Source: Devosia sp. 1566
Lineage (GTDB): Bacteria > Pseudomonadota > Alphaproteobacteria > Rhizobiales > Devosiaceae
Assembly: GCF_004005995.1 (NCBI RefSeq)
Contig: NZ_CP034767.1
Location: 3,162,001-3,226,000 of the forward strand
DNA length: 64,000 nucleotides
Reading direction: 5' to 3'
Positions 1-6,872 of the stretch are shown piece by piece. Position 1 is the first letter of the stretch. Each line of letters begins with the position of its first letter. The translations under genes were made by a program, and so were the position numbers. Below the pieces are notes generated by a model, which made no database searches, was not told the origin of the DNA, and worked only from the letters and a program-made list of their open reading frames with translations.

Positions 1-570
1 GGCATGGCGGGCCAATTGCGCGGCACCCGAGTGGAACTGCGAAAAGGTGATGCTCTGCCGATCGGCGGTGGCGATGGTGATGCCGCGCCAATCGGGCTGC
101 ACCGAGCGCACATCGGACCAGGCGATGGTGGTTTCCCGGCCGAAAGCCGAGCGATGCTCGAGGCGCGAATTGTTCCAGCGCAGCTTGGTGAAGAGCCCGC
201 CAATGCCGATGCCAAAGGCCCCTGCGCCCAGCAATACCGAGGCCGAAAAGGCTGCGATCATCTGGGTGGGGTTAACGGCCTTGGTGCTGCCGATCACGAT
301 CACGGCCGACATCAGAACGACCGAAAGGGCAGCCGCGCCATAGCAGGCAAAATATTCCACCATGGCCGGGCGCAACTCGGACCAGCCATCGACCTCGATC
401 GCTTCCTCGTCCTGCAACAGGCGCAGGGCCAGGAACGCAGCATAGCCGAAAGCCACGACGCCGGCGGCGCGGGCCAGCGGCAGGGCGGCAGTAGCTGGAA
501 TGTGCTTGAGCACCAGAAGGAAAATAATAACGACAAGCGGCACAGCCACTTCCTGCCAGCGCAAGGGCAC
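1..570 (-). CDS. Membrane protein with C-terminal PH-like domain (cut at window edge)
   Basis: This minus-strand frame is open from a GTG at 570 to the window edge (190 codons) and its 3' end is missing. GTG is chosen because GGAGAG lies 5 nt upstream and no in-frame ATG is better placed. The product begins MPLRWQEVAVPLVV and shows about four hydrophobic segments (residues about 8-25, 30-48, 68-90 and 100-120). A soluble tail follows with the pattern of a bacterial PH-like domain (RLEHRSAFGRETTIAWSDV, then repeated beta-strand-like stretches). That architecture is typical of small membrane-anchored PH-domain proteins of unknown role. I infer no function beyond membrane location. Confidence 0.6.
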   Translation of the reverse strand, partial: MPLRWQEVAVPLVVIIFLLVLKHIPATAALPLARAAGVVAFGYAAFLALRLLQDEEAIEVDGWSELRPAMVEYFACYGAAALSVVLMSAVIVIGSTKAVNPTQMIAAFSASVLLGAGAFGIGIGGLFTKLRWNNSRLEHRSAFGRETTIAWSDVRSVQPDWRGITIATADRQSITFSQFHSGAAQLARHA

Positions 571-656
571 GATTGCTCTCCAAAATCTGCGTCGCCAAAC
601 AGCGGCGGCGAACGAGTCTGAAACTAGCAAGTCACGCGCGCAAGACCATTAACAAA

Positions 657-685
657 GTCGCGATTCTAAAAGGTTCCATCGCGAC
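657..685 (-). terminator. Inverted repeat downstream of sugE, possible terminator
   Basis: A perfect 8-bp inverted repeat (GTCGCGAT / ATCGCGAC) encloses a 13-nt loop. It lies about 74 nt past the sugE stop on the minus strand and is followed on that strand by TTTGTTAA. The weak T-tract makes it only a candidate terminator for the efflux operon. It also sits in the promoter region of the next minus-strand gene, so an operator role is equally possible. The rest of 571-758 shows nothing else recognisable. Confidence 0.35.
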
Positions 686-758
686 AAAGATATTTTTACC
701 ACAATGGAAATAGGCCGCTACGCGCGCCAAGCAGGCGAGAACAGTCCAGAATTGCGCG

Positions 759-1073
759 TCACGTCAGTAGCTTAAGACCGGCGATGCCCGCGATGATGAG
801 CCCGATGCAGCCCAGCCGCGCGGCAGTGGCGGGGTCACCGAACAGCACCATGCCAAGGATCACCGTGCCAACCGTGCCGATTCCGGTCCAGATAGCATAA
901 CCTGTACCCACTGGCAGATCACGCAGCGCGAGGCCCAAGAGCAGAACACTCGCGACCATGGCCGCGACGGTGAGGGTGGTAGGGACAACGCGGGTGAAGC
1001 CTTCCGAGTACTTAAGGCCAACGGCCCAGCCGACTTCCAAAAGACCAGCGATAAACAGATAAAACCAGGCCAA
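759..1073 (-). CDS. sugE: SMR-family guanidinium exporter SugE/Gdx
   Basis: This 104-residue, four-helix small multidrug resistance protein should act as an antiparallel dimer in the inner membrane. It has the essential membrane glutamate at position 13 (GLLEVGWAVGLKY) and the SugE/Gdx-type GLK motif. Proteins of this subtype export guanidinium in exchange for protons, rather than bulky drugs as EmrE does. Translation starts at TTG 1073, with AGGAG six to seven bases upstream. A guanidine-II riboswitch immediately precedes the Shine-Dalgarno, which independently supports guanidinium as the substrate. It lies 77 nt downstream of the MFS gene on the same strand and may share its transcript. Confidence 0.93.
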   Translation of the reverse strand: MAWFYLFIAGLLEVGWAVGLKYSEGFTRVVPTTLTVAAMVASVLLLGLALRDLPVGTGYAIWTGIGTVGTVILGMVLFGDPATAARLGCIGLIIAGIAGLKLLT

Positions 1074-1090
1074 GGATTACTCCTGCGCTT

Positions 1091-1139
1091 GGCGGGTCGT
1101 CCCGGCCAGAAAATGGGAAAGGCGCGAGGGTCGTCCCTC
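1091..1139 (-). promoter_or_regulatory. Guanidine-II (mini-ykkC) riboswitch upstream of sugE
   Basis: Read on the minus strand there are two short hairpins, each capped by the loop ACGA: GAGGG-ACGA-CCCTC (1139-1126) and CCGGG-ACGA-CCCG (about 1105-1093), joined by about 18 nt. Paired ACGR-loop hairpins are the defining feature of the guanidine-II class, whose classic target is sugE. The second hairpin ends about 6 nt before the sugE Shine-Dalgarno, so control of ribosome access is the likely mechanism. The element starts only 11 nt after the MFS stop codon, so it appears to act inside a polycistronic transcript or with a promoter inside the MFS gene. Confidence 0.9.
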
Positions 1140-1150
1140 ACGCCGTCTAT

Positions 1151-2758
1151 TTAGTTCACACGCGCGCCGGTGGGAAGCCCCTGGTCGGTCGGTGTAGATG
1201 GCGCACCCACCGCTGCACTGCTTGCGTCGCCCTCGGCCTTGAGTTCTGCCTCCCCTTCTCGCCGCAGCGTACTGGCAAGCGGAAGCTCCTCAAGCAGGAA
1301 ATTGAGCGCAAAAGCGAGCAAGGAAGCACCTGCGGCCGTAAAGAACACCGGATGGAGTGCACTGGCGAATCCCTCAAGCACCTGCTGGCGCACCTGGGGC
1401 GGCAGTGCTGCCACAGCCTGGGCATTGAAGGCTGAAGTGCCGCCGCCTTCCGGCAAGGCGTCACCCAACTCACGCGCAAGATTGCTCGCAAAGATGGCCC
1501 CGAACACAGAAACCCCGATTGAACCCCCGATCTGGCGGAACAGGGTGGCGCCGGCGGTCGCCACGCCCACCAGGTGCTGGGGCGAGGCGTTCTGGATTGC
1601 GGTCACGGCAACGCTGTTCACGGGACCGATGCCCACGCCAACGATGAGCATGAAAACGGCGATCTGCCAGTCGGGCGTGTCGAGGCTCATGCCGGCCAGC
1701 AGCAGCAGGCCCAAGGTCAGGAGGGCTGTCGAGACCGTGGGCAGGATCTTGTAGCGACCGGTGCGGCTCATGAAAAGGCCGGCGAGCGTCGAGGCGCTGA
1801 TAAGGCCGATCATCATCGGTACCAGCTGCATGGCAGAGGCAGTGGGGCTGGTGCCGCGGGCCGTCTGGAGGAACAGCGGCAGGAAAGTGATGGAGCCGAA
1901 CATCGCCATGCCGACAAGGAACGACACGCTGTTGGAGACCAGAAATGTGTTGTTGCGGAAAAGACTGAGCGGCAGCACCGGTTCGGCGGCGCGCTTTTCA
2001 TTGAAAACGAAAGCGACGAGCAGCACCAGCGCTGCGACAACAAGGCCAATGATCTGGGCCGAGAACCAAGGGAAGGTCGTGCCGCCCAGGCTGGTGGCCA
2101 GTACAAAAGAGGACAGCCCGGCACTCAGGAGAACAAAGCCAGCAAAATCAATCTTGTGGGACACACGGTCCGGGCGCGGCTTGAGAGCCACGGCGATCAC
2201 GCCAAGGGCGAGCAGCCCCAGCGGCAGGTTGATAAGGAAGATCCAGCGCCAGCTTAGATGCTCGACGATGAAGCCGCCCAGAAGCGGCCCGATCACGGTG
2301 GATACGCCGAAAACCGCGCCGAAAATGCCCTGAATCTTGCCGCGCTGCCGGGGCGGGATGACGTCGGCGACCACCGCCATGGCCACAACCATGAGGCCGC
2401 CGCCGCCCAATCCCTGGATGGCGCGGGCGATGATGAGGAAGGTCATGGAGGAGGCCATGGCCGAGAGCGCGGCGCCGCCAAGGAAGATAAGTATCGCTAT
2501 CTGCAGGACTATTTTACGGCCGAAGAGATCGCCGAGCTTGCCATAGATGGGGGCGACGACGGTGGAGGAGAGGAGATAGGCGATTACCACCCAAGTGAGG
2601 TGATCAAGCCCGCCAAGCTCGCCCACAATGGTGGGAAGAGCTGTGGAAACAATGGTTTGGCCCAAAGAAGCCAGCAGGAGCGTAACGGCCACTGCGCCGA
2701 TAATCACGCGAACCGACTGTGGTTCCGGCTCGCCGGGGGCTGAAGAAGTGGGAAACAT
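1151..2758 (-). CDS. DHA2-family (EmrB/QacA) MFS multidrug efflux transporter
   Basis: The 535-residue protein has the length and hydrophobicity of a 14-helix proton-driven drug antiporter. It shows motif A in the loop after helix 2 (GKLGDLFGRK, about residue 73) and an antiporter motif C-like stretch (GVSTVIGPLLGG, about residue 150). Start ATG 2758. It is transcribed divergently from a MarR regulator with a shared 121-bp intergenic region containing a good sigma-70 promoter and palindromes, the usual arrangement for a regulator-controlled pump. sugE follows on the same strand. The substrate cannot be read from sequence. Its link to a guanidinium exporter may be only positional. Confidence 0.9.
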   Translation of the reverse strand: MFPTSSAPGEPEPQSVRVIIGAVAVTLLLASLGQTIVSTALPTIVGELGGLDHLTWVVIAYLLSSTVVAPIYGKLGDLFGRKIVLQIAILIFLGGAALSAMASSMTFLIIARAIQGLGGGGLMVVAMAVVADVIPPRQRGKIQGIFGAVFGVSTVIGPLLGGFIVEHLSWRWIFLINLPLGLLALGVIAVALKPRPDRVSHKIDFAGFVLLSAGLSSFVLATSLGGTTFPWFSAQIIGLVVAALVLLVAFVFNEKRAAEPVLPLSLFRNNTFLVSNSVSFLVGMAMFGSITFLPLFLQTARGTSPTASAMQLVPMMIGLISASTLAGLFMSRTGRYKILPTVSTALLTLGLLLLAGMSLDTPDWQIAVFMLIVGVGIGPVNSVAVTAIQNASPQHLVGVATAGATLFRQIGGSIGVSVFGAIFASNLARELGDALPEGGGTSAFNAQAVAALPPQVRQQVLEGFASALHPVFFTAAGASLLAFALNFLLEELPLASTLRREGEAELKAEGDASSAAVGAPSTPTDQGLPTGARVN

Positions 2759-2821
2759 GAACGCATCCTGAACGGATTCTGAACGGCCAGAGCACCGCCC
2801 TTGCGAGGGGGCGCCGGCGAC

Positions 2822-2852
2822 GTTATATCTGCTTCTAGCATATGCATGTCAA
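2822..2852 (-). promoter_or_regulatory. Promoter of the MFS-sugE operon
   Basis: On the minus strand a perfect TTGACA (2852-2847) is followed after 19 nt by TATAAC (2827-2822). Registers of 17-18 nt also give AT-rich hexamers. This is the best sigma-70-like promoter in the window. The -35 box overlaps the left arm of the inverted repeat at 2843-2876, so a bound regulator would block RNA polymerase. Confidence 0.6.
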
Positions 2853-2876
2853 CAGCACGCAATTGCGACACATGCA
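2843..2876. promoter_or_regulatory. Candidate MarR operator (inverted repeat plus central palindrome)
   Basis: TGCATGT (2843-2849) and ACATGCA (2870-2876) form a 7-bp inverted repeat. Between them lies the 10-bp perfect palindrome CGCAATTGCG (2858-2867). The element overlaps the -35 box of the MFS gene and ends 3 nt before the MarR start codon, so one bound dimer could control both directions. Assignment to MarR is inferred from position. Confidence 0.5.
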
Positions 2877-2879
2877 GTT

Positions 2880-3488
2880 ATGAGGCGTAAGTTGGCCCCC
2901 GAGACTCCCAATGATCAGGTCGATCTTTTGTTGCAGAAAGCAGGGCTCTCGCACGAAACTGTCACTGCGGCGCTGAGCATCGATGCGGTGCTGCAGAACT
3001 GGCGGCGGCGGGTGGCCAAGCGCGAACTGGGACACCGGGCGCTGGCCGATCTCAAGATCGGGCTCGACCTTGCGCAACTCGATGTGCTGGTCGCCATCGA
3101 TGCGCCGGTCAACGAGTTCGGAGCCGCCACGGCGGGCGAAACTATGGTGTCGACCGTCGCCGAACGGTTGGGGATCGACCCCTCACGCGCTAGCAGGATC
3201 GTGGGGGACATGGTGGACAAGGGCTATGCAAGGCGGGCGGTAAGCCAGGCCGATGGGCGGCGCTCGATCATCGAGCTGACCGATGCGGGCCGTGCCGTGC
3301 TCGACGCGGTGCGCGCCTATAAATTCCTGATCTTGGGGGATTTCCTCAGCGGCTGGTCGAGCGAGGAGCTCGAAACCTTCCTCCCCCTGCTGCAGCGCTT
3401 TGGGCGCTGGTCCGAGCACACGGAATCGGGGGCGGAAAAGTTCCGCGGGCAGATTGAGGCGCTGGCGGCAGGCCTGCCCCGGGCGTAG
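2880..3488 (+). CDS. MarR-family transcriptional regulator
   Basis: The 202-residue protein has a winged helix-turn-helix at about residues 88-135 (STVAERLGIDPSRASRIV recognition region, wing DGRRS at 125-129) between helical dimerisation segments, as in MarR proteins. An N-terminal extension of about 30 residues makes it somewhat long for the family. It is divergent from the MFS pump and most likely represses it until a ligand binds. The ATG at 2880 has no visible Shine-Dalgarno, because the palindromic operator occupies that space. The message may be leaderless, or a later start may be used. Confidence 0.88.
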   Translation: MRRKLAPETPNDQVDLLLQKAGLSHETVTAALSIDAVLQNWRRRVAKRELGHRALADLKIGLDLAQLDVLVAIDAPVNEFGAATAGETMVSTVAERLGIDPSRASRIVGDMVDKGYARRAVSQADGRRSIIELTDAGRAVLDAVRAYKFLILGDFLSGWSSEELETFLPLLQRFGRWSEHTESGAEKFRGQIEALAAGLPRA

Positions 3489-3522
3489 GCCGCCCGGGCG
3501 CAATCAGTTCAGTTCAAAAGGG

Positions 3523-5481
3523 TCAAACCTGCGGCTTGCGCTTGGGCTTGTGGTCCTTGCTCTTGGGCGGCTTTGGCTTTTCGGACCGGCTGGCGGCGGG
3601 AGCATCGCTCTTGCCGGCCCATTTTGGCTTGCCCTTGTCCTTGGCTGGAGGGGCCTTGGGACGCGGGGCGCGGGGCTTGTCGGCCGCAGGAGCAGCCGGA
3701 GCACCCGCCGGGTCCCAGGCGCCGGTCGGGGCAGCAGCGAAATCGTCGGGCTGCAACTCGGAGGAGCCATAACGAGTCTGGCGATCAGCGCGGCCGGGGC
3801 GTGGCGCATCGGGGTCAAAGCGCTCGATTGGACCGGCGGGACGGCGCTGCGACGGCGGGGGACCCGCGCGGCGTTCGCCCGGACCATCAACCGGGGCAAT
3901 GGTGACGCCGCGTTCGCCCGAGCCATTCTTTTCGATGCTGCGGGCAAAGGCGTCGGCCTTTTGCGCAGCGACCTCAAAGATGGATTCAGTGTCAAAGATG
4001 CGGATCGAGCCAATGGCGGTCTTGGTGACATTGCCGGCCTTGCACAGCATGGGCAGCAGCCAGCGCGGCTCAGCCTTGTGCTTGCGCCCGACCGTGACCT
4101 TGAACCAGGTGCCGCCCTCGAACTTTTCGCGCGTGCGTGGATCCTTGTCACCGGGCTTGTCGAATACGGGGATGTCGCTGACATCTTCGGGTGCGGGCCG
4201 CGCCGCAAGCTGCTGGCGCAGATAGGCGGCGGCAATGGCTTCAGGCGCATGGCGCTCCAGAAGCTGGGCGACGAAGGCGGTTTCTTCCTCGGCGATGGGC
4301 TTGCTCAGCATCTCGTTGGAAAGGATGCTTTCGCGGTAGCGCGCCTCGATCTCCTCGGCCGATGGCGGGGCCATCATGGACACGTCGAGCTTGGCGGTCT
4401 TGAGGATGCGCTGGGCGACATTGCGCCGATGCGTCGGGGAAATGATGACGCAGGTGCCCTTGCGCCCGGCCCGACCAGTACGGCCCGAACGGTGCAGGAG
4501 CGTATCGGGATTGGTGGGCAGATCGGCGTGGATCACCAGATCCAGATTGGGCAGGTCGATGCCGCGGGCCGCAACGTCGGTGGCGACGCAAATATGGGCG
4601 CGCCCGTCGCGCATGGCCTGGAGCGCATTGGTCCGCTCGGCCTGCGAGAGTTCGCCCGAAAGGGTCACGACATCAAAGCCGCGATTATGCAGCCGCGCCG
4701 AGAGATGCTTGACCCCTTCGCGGGTGGAGGCGAAGACGATGGTGTTGACCGCCTCGAAGTAGAGCAGCGTGTTGATGATGGCGTTTTCGCGCTCGGCGGC
4801 GGGCACCAGCATCAGCTTGTAGTCGATATCGGCATGCTGCTCGGTGGCCGAGGTGGCCGAAATGCGCAGCGCGTCGCGCTGGAAGGTTTTGGCCAGCTGC
4901 GCGATGGGCTTGGGAACGGTCGCCGAGAACAGCAGGGTCCGGCGCTCTTCGGGCGCGGCATCGAGGATGAACTCGAGATCTTCGCGGAAACCCAGATCCA
5001 GCATCTCGTCGGCTTCATCGAGCACGACGGCGCGCAGCGCCGACATGTCGAGAGCGCCACGCGTGATGTGGTCGCGCAGACGCCCCGGCGTGCCGACAAC
5101 GATATGGGCGCCCCGCTCCAGCGCCCGGCGCTCGGTGCGGGCATCCATGCCGCCAACGCAAGACGCGGTCTTGGCGCCGGTTTCGGCATAAAGCCATTCG
5201 AGCTCGCGCTGCACCTGCAGGGCCAATTCGCGGGTCGGGGCAATCAGCAGGGCCAGCGGCGCGCCAACGGAGGTAAAATGGTCTTCATCGCCCAGGAGGG
5301 TTGGCGCAATGGCCATGCCAAAGGCGACGGTCTTGCCCGAACCGGTCTGGGCGGAAACGAGGAGGTCGCGCCCCGCGGTTTCCTCTTCGACCATCGCCGA
5401 CTGGACGGGGGTCAGCGTGTCATAGCCCTTGGCCACGAGGGCGCGGGCGAGCGGGGCAAGGATAGTTTCAGGCAAGGACAT
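3523..5481 (-). CDS. DEAD-box RNA helicase with DbpA-type C-terminal domain
   Basis: The 652-residue protein carries the full DEAD-box set: Q-motif region, AQTGSGKT (44-51), PTREL, TPGR, DEAD (155-158), SAT (186-188) and HRSGRTGRAGR (about 330). A DbpA/CsdA-type RNA-binding domain follows (GTWFKVTVGRKHKAEPRWLL, about 445-510), then a long basic Pro/Ala/Lys tail. It probably remodels structured RNA during ribosome assembly, cold adaptation or mRNA decay. ATG 5481 (MSLPETIL) is preferred. An in-frame TTG at 5505 would add eight residues, and neither has a strong Shine-Dalgarno. It is an isolated transcription unit. Confidence 0.9.
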   Translation of the reverse strand: MSLPETILAPLARALVAKGYDTLTPVQSAMVEEETAGRDLLVSAQTGSGKTVAFGMAIAPTLLGDEDHFTSVGAPLALLIAPTRELALQVQRELEWLYAETGAKTASCVGGMDARTERRALERGAHIVVGTPGRLRDHITRGALDMSALRAVVLDEADEMLDLGFREDLEFILDAAPEERRTLLFSATVPKPIAQLAKTFQRDALRISATSATEQHADIDYKLMLVPAAERENAIINTLLYFEAVNTIVFASTREGVKHLSARLHNRGFDVVTLSGELSQAERTNALQAMRDGRAHICVATDVAARGIDLPNLDLVIHADLPTNPDTLLHRSGRTGRAGRKGTCVIISPTHRRNVAQRILKTAKLDVSMMAPPSAEEIEARYRESILSNEMLSKPIAEEETAFVAQLLERHAPEAIAAAYLRQQLAARPAPEDVSDIPVFDKPGDKDPRTREKFEGGTWFKVTVGRKHKAEPRWLLPMLCKAGNVTKTAIGSIRIFDTESIFEVAAQKADAFARSIEKNGSGERGVTIAPVDGPGERRAGPPPSQRRPAGPIERFDPDAPRPGRADRQTRYGSSELQPDDFAAAPTGAWDPAGAPAAPAADKPRAPRPKAPPAKDKGKPKWAGKSDAPAASRSEKPKPPKSKDHKPKRKPQV

Positions 5482-5622
5482 TTCTGGCTTTCTGGACGCC
5501 GCCAATCATTGGCGTCATGGCCCGCGCGGCAGTGAGCCGTTGGTCGCGGATAGGGTAAAGGAGGCTCCTGCATTGGCAGGAACAAACGCCGTGGTGGTTG
5601 GAGGCACAGCACACAGCAAAGC

Positions 5623-5645
5623 AAAAGGCCGCCCCGAGGGCGGCC
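5623..5645 (-). terminator. Intrinsic terminator of ndk
   Basis: An 8-bp GC stem, GGCCGCCC / GGGCGGCC, with a 3-nt loop is followed on the minus strand by TTTTGCTTTGC. It lies about 90 nt past the ndk stop codon. The remaining intergenic sequence (5506-5622, 5646-5734) shows no gene. Confidence 0.75.
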
Positions 5646-5734
5646 CGAAGGCTGTTTAAGCGCATTAAGCACAAAACCGGCGCCCTGTCACCCCGGCCAG
5701 CAGCCGGGACGACATTGCGCACAAGGCTTTTGGC

Positions 5735-6157
5735 TTAGCCGACGATCTCGTCTTCGGTGAAGAAGAACTTGATTTCTTCGGCAGCGGTTTCGGGAGCGTC
5801 CGAACCGTGTACCGAGTTTTCGCCGATCGAGAGGGCAAATTCCTTGCGGATCGTGCCGGGAGCGGCATTTTCCGGATTGGTCGCGCCCATCACTTCACGG
5901 TTCTTGAGGATGGCGCCTTCGCCTTCCAGAACCTGAACCACGACGGGCGACGCGATCATCTGCTCGACCAGTTCGCCAAAGAAGGGGCGTTCCTTGTGCA
6001 CGGCGTAAAAGCCTTCGGCCTGTTCGCGCGTCATGTGGATCTTCTTGAGGGCGATCGGACGCAGGCCCGCTTCCTCGAACTTGGCAATGATCTTGCCGAT
6101 CAGGTTGCGGCGGACGGCATCGGGCTTGATGATGGAAAAGGTGCGTTCGAGCGCCAT
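5735..6157 (-). CDS. ndk: Nucleoside diphosphate kinase
   Basis: The 140-residue protein matches the usual family length. The phosphohistidine lies in NSVHGSD at His117, and the N-terminal [11 protein letters not shown] and the [14 protein letters not shown] nucleotide-binding segment are present. It transfers the gamma phosphate from ATP to NDPs in the cytosol through a phosphohistidine intermediate, balancing NTP and dNTP pools. It is monocistronic by context: an intrinsic terminator lies downstream and a 119-nt gap upstream. Start ATG 6157. Confidence 0.97.
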   Translation of the reverse strand: MALERTFSIIKPDAVRRNLIGKIIAKFEEAGLRPIALKKIHMTREQAEGFYAVHKERPFFGELVEQMIASPVVVQVLEGEGAILKNREVMGATNPENAAPGTIRKEFALSIGENSVHGSDAPETAAEEIKFFFTEDEIVG

Positions 6158-6230
6158 AGCGGGCTGATCCCTTGATTGTTGTTGTTGGAAGGTGGCGCGC
6201 TTTTAGCTGCACTCTGTGTCCGACACAAGA

Positions 6231-6256
6231 CGGCCGCGCTCAAAGGAACGCGGCCG
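6231..6256 (-). terminator. Hairpin downstream of the 124-residue secreted protein gene
   Basis: The inverted repeat CGGCCGCG / CGCGGCCG has a 10-nt loop and begins about 20 nt past the stop codon of the minus-strand gene ending at 6277. The sequence after it on that strand is TCTTGTGTC. With little T-tract this may be a weak intrinsic terminator or a 3' stabilising hairpin. Confidence 0.45.
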
Positions 6257-6276
6257 CTGGGGATTGGCAAAAAGGA

Positions 6277-6651
6277 TCAATCGTCGACCGTGGTGGTTCC
6301 GGTGGCAAGTGTTGCCCCATCAGGGCCGATCAGGGTGATGTTGACCGTGTTGACGGTGCCATCGACGGGCACGGTCTGGTCCACTTCCTGCTCGGTCTGC
6401 ATGGCGGTGCAATTATCCCCTGTCCGAGTGACCGGGAAAGTGATGTCGAGCACGCCATCGATGGCATCGTTGAGTTCGGCCATGCCCACCTGATCGCAGG
6501 AGCTGCCCATATACTCGAATTCGATCTCCATCTGCGTCTGGTCAATGCGGTCAGCATCCAGATCATCGATGGACGCAGCGTCCTGGGCGAAAGCCGCTCC
6601 AGTGGTCGCCAGAACGAGGCCGGCGGCAAGGTTCAGGGCAAAGTGCTTCAT
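6277..6651 (-). CDS. Small secreted protein, unknown function
   Basis: The 124-residue product starts at ATG 6651 with AAAGGAA about 8 nt upstream. Residues 1-22 form a clear Sec signal peptide (MKHFALNLAAGLVLATTGAA, cleavage near AFA-QD). The mature part is acidic, has two cysteines (SSCDQV, DNCTAM) that could form one disulfide, and ends in an Asp/Thr/Gly-rich beta-like stretch. A periplasmic or extracellular location is inferred. I do not recognise a family. An upstream in-frame extension would only bury the signal peptide and is rejected. Confidence 0.7.
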   Translation of the reverse strand: MKHFALNLAAGLVLATTGAAFAQDAASIDDLDADRIDQTQMEIEFEYMGSSCDQVGMAELNDAIDGVLDITFPVTRTGDNCTAMQTEQEVDQTVPVDGTVNTVNITLIGPDGATLATGTTTVDD

Positions 6652-6872
6652 GCTGAGTTCCTTTCGAGTGAAGAGCTTGTCAGGACACCAACGCATGGGC
6701 CGCGCAGGTGGATGCGCGACAATGGGGCACGGCCATGCAGGGCTGGCGGTTGCCATAACGGACACTTAACTCTATCCAACATTCCAAAGACAGTTTTGCC
6801 GCGGCGTTTGACCCGCCCGCCTTGTTCCGCAGCGCTTTGTGCTGCCTTCTCGATTCAGAAATTGCTTGCGCC

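Noticed and set aside
3400..5535. A 711-codon plus-strand open frame opposite the DEAD-box helicase
   Set aside because: It is the antisense of a gene with complete helicase motifs and has low-complexity composition typical of GC-rich shadows.
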